From G965230065 sp965230065 (lineage in GTDB: Bacteria > Bacteroidota > Bacteroidia > Cytophagales > Cyclobacteriaceae), in NCBI GenBank assembly GCA_965230065.1, contig OZ245942.1, positions 6,200,001 through 6,264,000 on the forward strand: a stretch of 64,000 bases of DNA, read 5' to 3'. Made by a program: the position numbers and the translations under genes. The notes under the pieces were generated by a model. That model did not search any database, was not told the DNA's origin, and was given only the letters and a program-made list of their open reading frames with translations. Shown here one piece after another: positions 61,901 to 64,000 of this stretch (the stretch's first letter is position 1; each line of letters begins with the position of its first letter).

Positions 61901-63953
61901 GAAGAATAACGGCCAGGAATTAGCACTGGAAACGCCCAATTCAGGAGAAGACTTGATTTTAAGCTTTAAAGATTTAGGAATTAAAATGCTTTCTGGCATT
62001 GCTTCTCAAGATACACTACTGGTAGGCGGAGCTATGAATGGGACTTTAACCACACAAACGCAGCAGGAAGGGTTTGCATTTACCTCTGACCTCAGTATCC
62101 AGGATTTTAGTTTTCTGGAAGATACTGTTGGTAATTTAACCGTTCAGGCAAATAACAAAGGAGAAAGCAGTGTCTATAATGTAGATGTTGGCCTCAGAGG
62201 CAATGGCAACCATGTGAACATCGTTGGGAGTTACCGGGCCGACAGCACGGATAGCGAACTTGACCTCACCCTGGACTTTAAGCCCCTCACCCTGGCAGCT
62301 GCCGAAAGCTTTTCGGCCGGACAACTTTCAGATGCTGCCGGTTTTATGAGAGGGTCTTTGCGCATTGAGGGCACAGTTACCCAGCCTGTCATCAATGGCG
62401 ACCTTACTTTTACCAATACCCGGTTCAATGTAACTTACCTGAATGCTCCCTTTTCTTTCGATGAACAAACTTTGAGTATCAATAATAACCGCGTTGTATT
62501 CGATCAATTCACCATGCAGGACCAAAACGACAACAATGCGGTGATAGACGGAACCGTAAGCACTGATGCTTTTTCTGTTTTTGCTTTTGACTTGAAACTC
62601 CAAACCGATGATTTTTTGCTGTTGAACACCAATGCAGAAGATAACGATATGTATTATGGTGAACTCAGGGCAGATATTGACCTCGATCTTACTGGTAATT
62701 CTGACAAGCCCAACGTAAGCCTCACACTTGCAATTGCCGAAGAAAGCAACCTGACTTACGTAGTGCCGGAATCGAACGCAGGAGTTGTGGAAAGACAGGA
62801 AATAGTAAAATTTGTAGATATGGATCAAACCCAAGATCCTTTTTTCCAATCACTTAAAGAGGAAGAAACCGAAGATACGCTTACGACCACCCTCACTGGC
62901 ATGGACCTTTCTGCCAATATTGATATCAATGATGAAAGTACCCTGAATGTAGTCATTGACCCTATTGCCGGAGATATGCTCACAATTCAGGGAAATGCTA
63001 CCCTTAGCCTGGGCATAAATCCTGCAGGAGACATAACCCTTACAGGCCGTTATGAAGTAAGTAATGGTAGTTATAATCTTTCTTTTTATCAGTTTGTGAA
63101 GCGGGAGTTTACCGTAAAACCAGGCAGCAGCCTGCAGTGGACGGGCGATCCTGCCAATCCTATTTTTGACCTTACTGCTATACATACAGTGGAGACTTCG
63201 CCATTGGAGCTTGTTCGTAACCAGGTTACCGATAATGTAAACCAATACAGAAATGAATTGCCATTTCAGGTTGAACTGATATTGGAAGGAACTTTGCTCA
63301 AACCTGAAATCGGCTTCAATTTAGATATGCCATTGGAACAACGGCAAGCCATGCAGGGTGTTCCTTACAGCAAGATACAAATCATCAATACCCGGGCATC
63401 TGAACTTAATAAGCAGGTTTTCTCATTGCTCGTGTTACAACGGTTTATGGCAGAAAACCCATTTGCCAGCCCCGGGAGCAGCGTGGAAGCTACGGCACGC
63501 AGTAGTGTGAGTAAAATCCTTACCTCTCAGTTGAACCAACTCGCCAATCAGATTGGCGGGGTAGAAATTACCGTAGATTTAAGTTCATACGAAGATTATA
63601 GCAGCGGAAGTGCTGAGGGGCAAACAGATTTGGAAGTGGGGTTGCAAAAGCAGTTTTTTAACGACCGCCTGAGTGTGCAGGTAGGTGGTAATGTAAACCT
63701 GGAAGGCCAAACCCAGCAGCAAAGCCTCTCAGATTATGCCGGGGATATTATTATTGAATACAAACTCACCGAAGATGGCCGTTTTCGCCTCACTGCCTTC
63801 CGCAAAGAAGTATATGAAGAACTCACCGTTGGTGAATCGGTAGAAACCGGCGTAGGGGTCATCTTTGTAAAAGATTATGATAAACTCAGGAATATTTTTA
63901 AGAAAGTGGGAGACGAAATAAGCAACCTGAATGGTAAATCTGCTAAAAAATAA
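58932..63953 (+). CDS. tamB: Translocation/assembly module TamB (AsmA-like, DUF490)
   Basis: 1673 residues starting MNKIDINKVGRILLKVAGWI with one N-terminal transmembrane anchor (GIVLGLIALVVIAL). A long beta-rich periplasmic body with repeats of the AsmA/TamB type follows, ending in the DUF490 domain (EFTVKPGSSLQWTGDPANPI, FQVELILEGTLLKPEIGFNL, QVGGNVNLEG). It forms a hydrophobic groove that moves phospholipids toward the outer membrane, related in role to Mla. The gene is complete. A TTG one codon earlier (58929) is possible. Confidence 0.93.
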   Translation: MNKIDINKVGRILLKVAGWIFGIVLGLIALVVIALQFPQTQRFLTNKAVTFLENKLQTEVQVGGINVAFPKEVWLQDFYIETPQKDTLLYLHSLQVDVDFFALTNQEIQINNIEIEGLRGEIVRTMPDSSFNFDFIIEAFASDTATTQQDTTSSPWKFSAYGLEIENTQFAYDDAVSGIDFRINIGNFDLELDEFNLDSMRFYADEFTLANTTASLVQTPTNGEISEEDTASEESTDLDLGLNEMDLENLAFNFSTPDILLDMQIGNSNIETELINLARQIVKANQFDLHNSEIQFALLAQDTTASSPNETTTTDTTEGISWGSGWKVYADVLDLSNNRVQFDNNSEPKATQGMDFNHLALSGLGINMENIVYTDDTIQSDINTITFKDASGFHLQKLATSLLVNHQQATLENFNVQINNSQIQTNLQASYPSLQAIADNPAALQFSFNMADTYLGIADLQYFQPDLLNTLPLQLSEQFQVRATADVQGQIDNLNINNFQLATLNNTSLQLNGTVEGLPNINQSRFDIDLSKFATTRQDIKSVTPDTLLPQQLQLPENINVSAKLSGLATDYRGQLDLQTSLGALTANWQARGDSAFVPDTYQANVALQQFNAGKLLNNEDTIGMLDMDAQVSGTGLSPDNMQAQLKATINLFEYLQYQYKDINIEATAEQQHYTAQVSMKDENLNFDLDGDVNMNKETPSYQLALKVENAFLKALNLTQDELKLKATLDVDLQIDSLNNLSGNAGLRNIAVYKNDSLYTVDSLLVATVNQTRKSEIKIDSDVMMARFQGNFGLTILPKALEQHFNSYYNLHDTTLASSLPSQQFEFEIDLKSTELITKVLVPQIGTFRPGKITGNYNSDQKLLNFNMEVPEITYGSNEVDSLVIKVNSNQNTLSYSLEAGHVAAGPAIIDNLSITGEVADNQIKTDLVIIDNEGTSKYRIPAEFTSEENNYRFHFMSDSLIFYYDNWQLPEDHYLEFGGEGFVANNFVLKNNGQELALETPNSGEDLILSFKDLGIKMLSGIASQDTLLVGGAMNGTLTTQTQQEGFAFTSDLSIQDFSFLEDTVGNLTVQANNKGESSVYNVDVGLRGNGNHVNIVGSYRADSTDSELDLTLDFKPLTLAAAESFSAGQLSDAAGFMRGSLRIEGTVTQPVINGDLTFTNTRFNVTYLNAPFSFDEQTLSINNNRVVFDQFTMQDQNDNNAVIDGTVSTDAFSVFAFDLKLQTDDFLLLNTNAEDNDMYYGELRADIDLDLTGNSDKPNVSLTLAIAEESNLTYVVPESNAGVVERQEIVKFVDMDQTQDPFFQSLKEEETEDTLTTTLTGMDLSANIDINDESTLNVVIDPIAGDMLTIQGNATLSLGINPAGDITLTGRYEVSNGSYNLSFYQFVKREFTVKPGSSLQWTGDPANPIFDLTAIHTVETSPLELVRNQVTDNVNQYRNELPFQVELILEGTLLKPEIGFNLDMPLEQRQAMQGVPYSKIQIINTRASELNKQVFSLLVLQRFMAENPFASPGSSVEATARSSVSKILTSQLNQLANQIGGVEITVDLSSYEDYSSGSAEGQTDLEVGLQKQFFNDRLSVQVGGNVNLEGQTQQQSLSDYAGDIIIEYKLTEDGRFRLTAFRKEVYEELTVGESVETGVGVIFVKDYDKLRNIFKKVGDEISNLNGKSAKK

Positions 63954-64000
63954 GTTGTATAAAATGCAATACCAATATACATATATTTACATACTGATCG

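Overview
The window looks like chromosome of a marine- or soil-type Bacteroidota, most likely order Cytophagales. The signs are two SusC/SusD pairs, further outer-membrane receptors, many lipoproteins with short Cys signal peptides, VCBS/ASPIC-UnbV surface proteins, and starts preceded by A-rich DNA instead of Shine-Dalgarno sites. No rRNA, tRNA or CRISPR array was seen.

Layout. 0-7.4 kb is accessory DNA. It starts with a SnoaL-like gene. Two single-gene cassettes follow (a DUF3644/HEPN-like gene and a small lipoprotein), bounded by integron attC-like inverted repeats. Then come a Crp/Fnr regulator with a run of small metabolic genes, and an ORF-less group II intron relic. 7.5-16.9 kb holds an ECF sigma factor with a membrane protein, a divergent exported amidohydrolase sharing a symmetric promoter-like dyad, a small glycosidase-like group, another attC-like site in front of an alpha/beta hydrolase, an NTF2-like gene and a TraB/GumN-like gene. 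17-22.2 kb is a leftward run: ECF-transporter S-like protein, phosphoribosyltransferase, TonB-dependent receptor, exported aldo/keto reductase, lipoprotein and membrane-anchored protein. 22.4-26.1 kb has a large outer-membrane barrel protein and a sulfotransferase-like gene.

26.2-51.9 kb is the centrepiece, a sugar-acid or amino-sugar catabolic locus. KDG kinase and KDPG aldolase are divergent from two copies of a SusC-SusD-terminator-VCBS module. These are followed by a CBM9-like protein, an SMP-30-type lactonase lipoprotein, a Tat-exported RidA, a Tat-exported SelA-like PLP enzyme, an exported deacetylase-type amidohydrolase and a PQQ-type sugar dehydrogenase lipoprotein. Read as a pathway: oxidation of an N-acylamino sugar outside the cytoplasm, lactone opening, deacylation, PLP-dependent ammonia elimination assisted by RidA, then cytoplasmic phosphorylation and cleavage of 2-keto-3-deoxygluconate. 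This reading is inferred from gene families and export signals.

52-64 kb is envelope housekeeping: DUF4112, a zinc-finger/TonB fusion, the mlaE-mlaF-mlaD phospholipid transport operon, a DUF2807 lipoprotein, CsbD, a TVP38/DedA-like protein, a 55-residue membrane protein, and a complete TamB.
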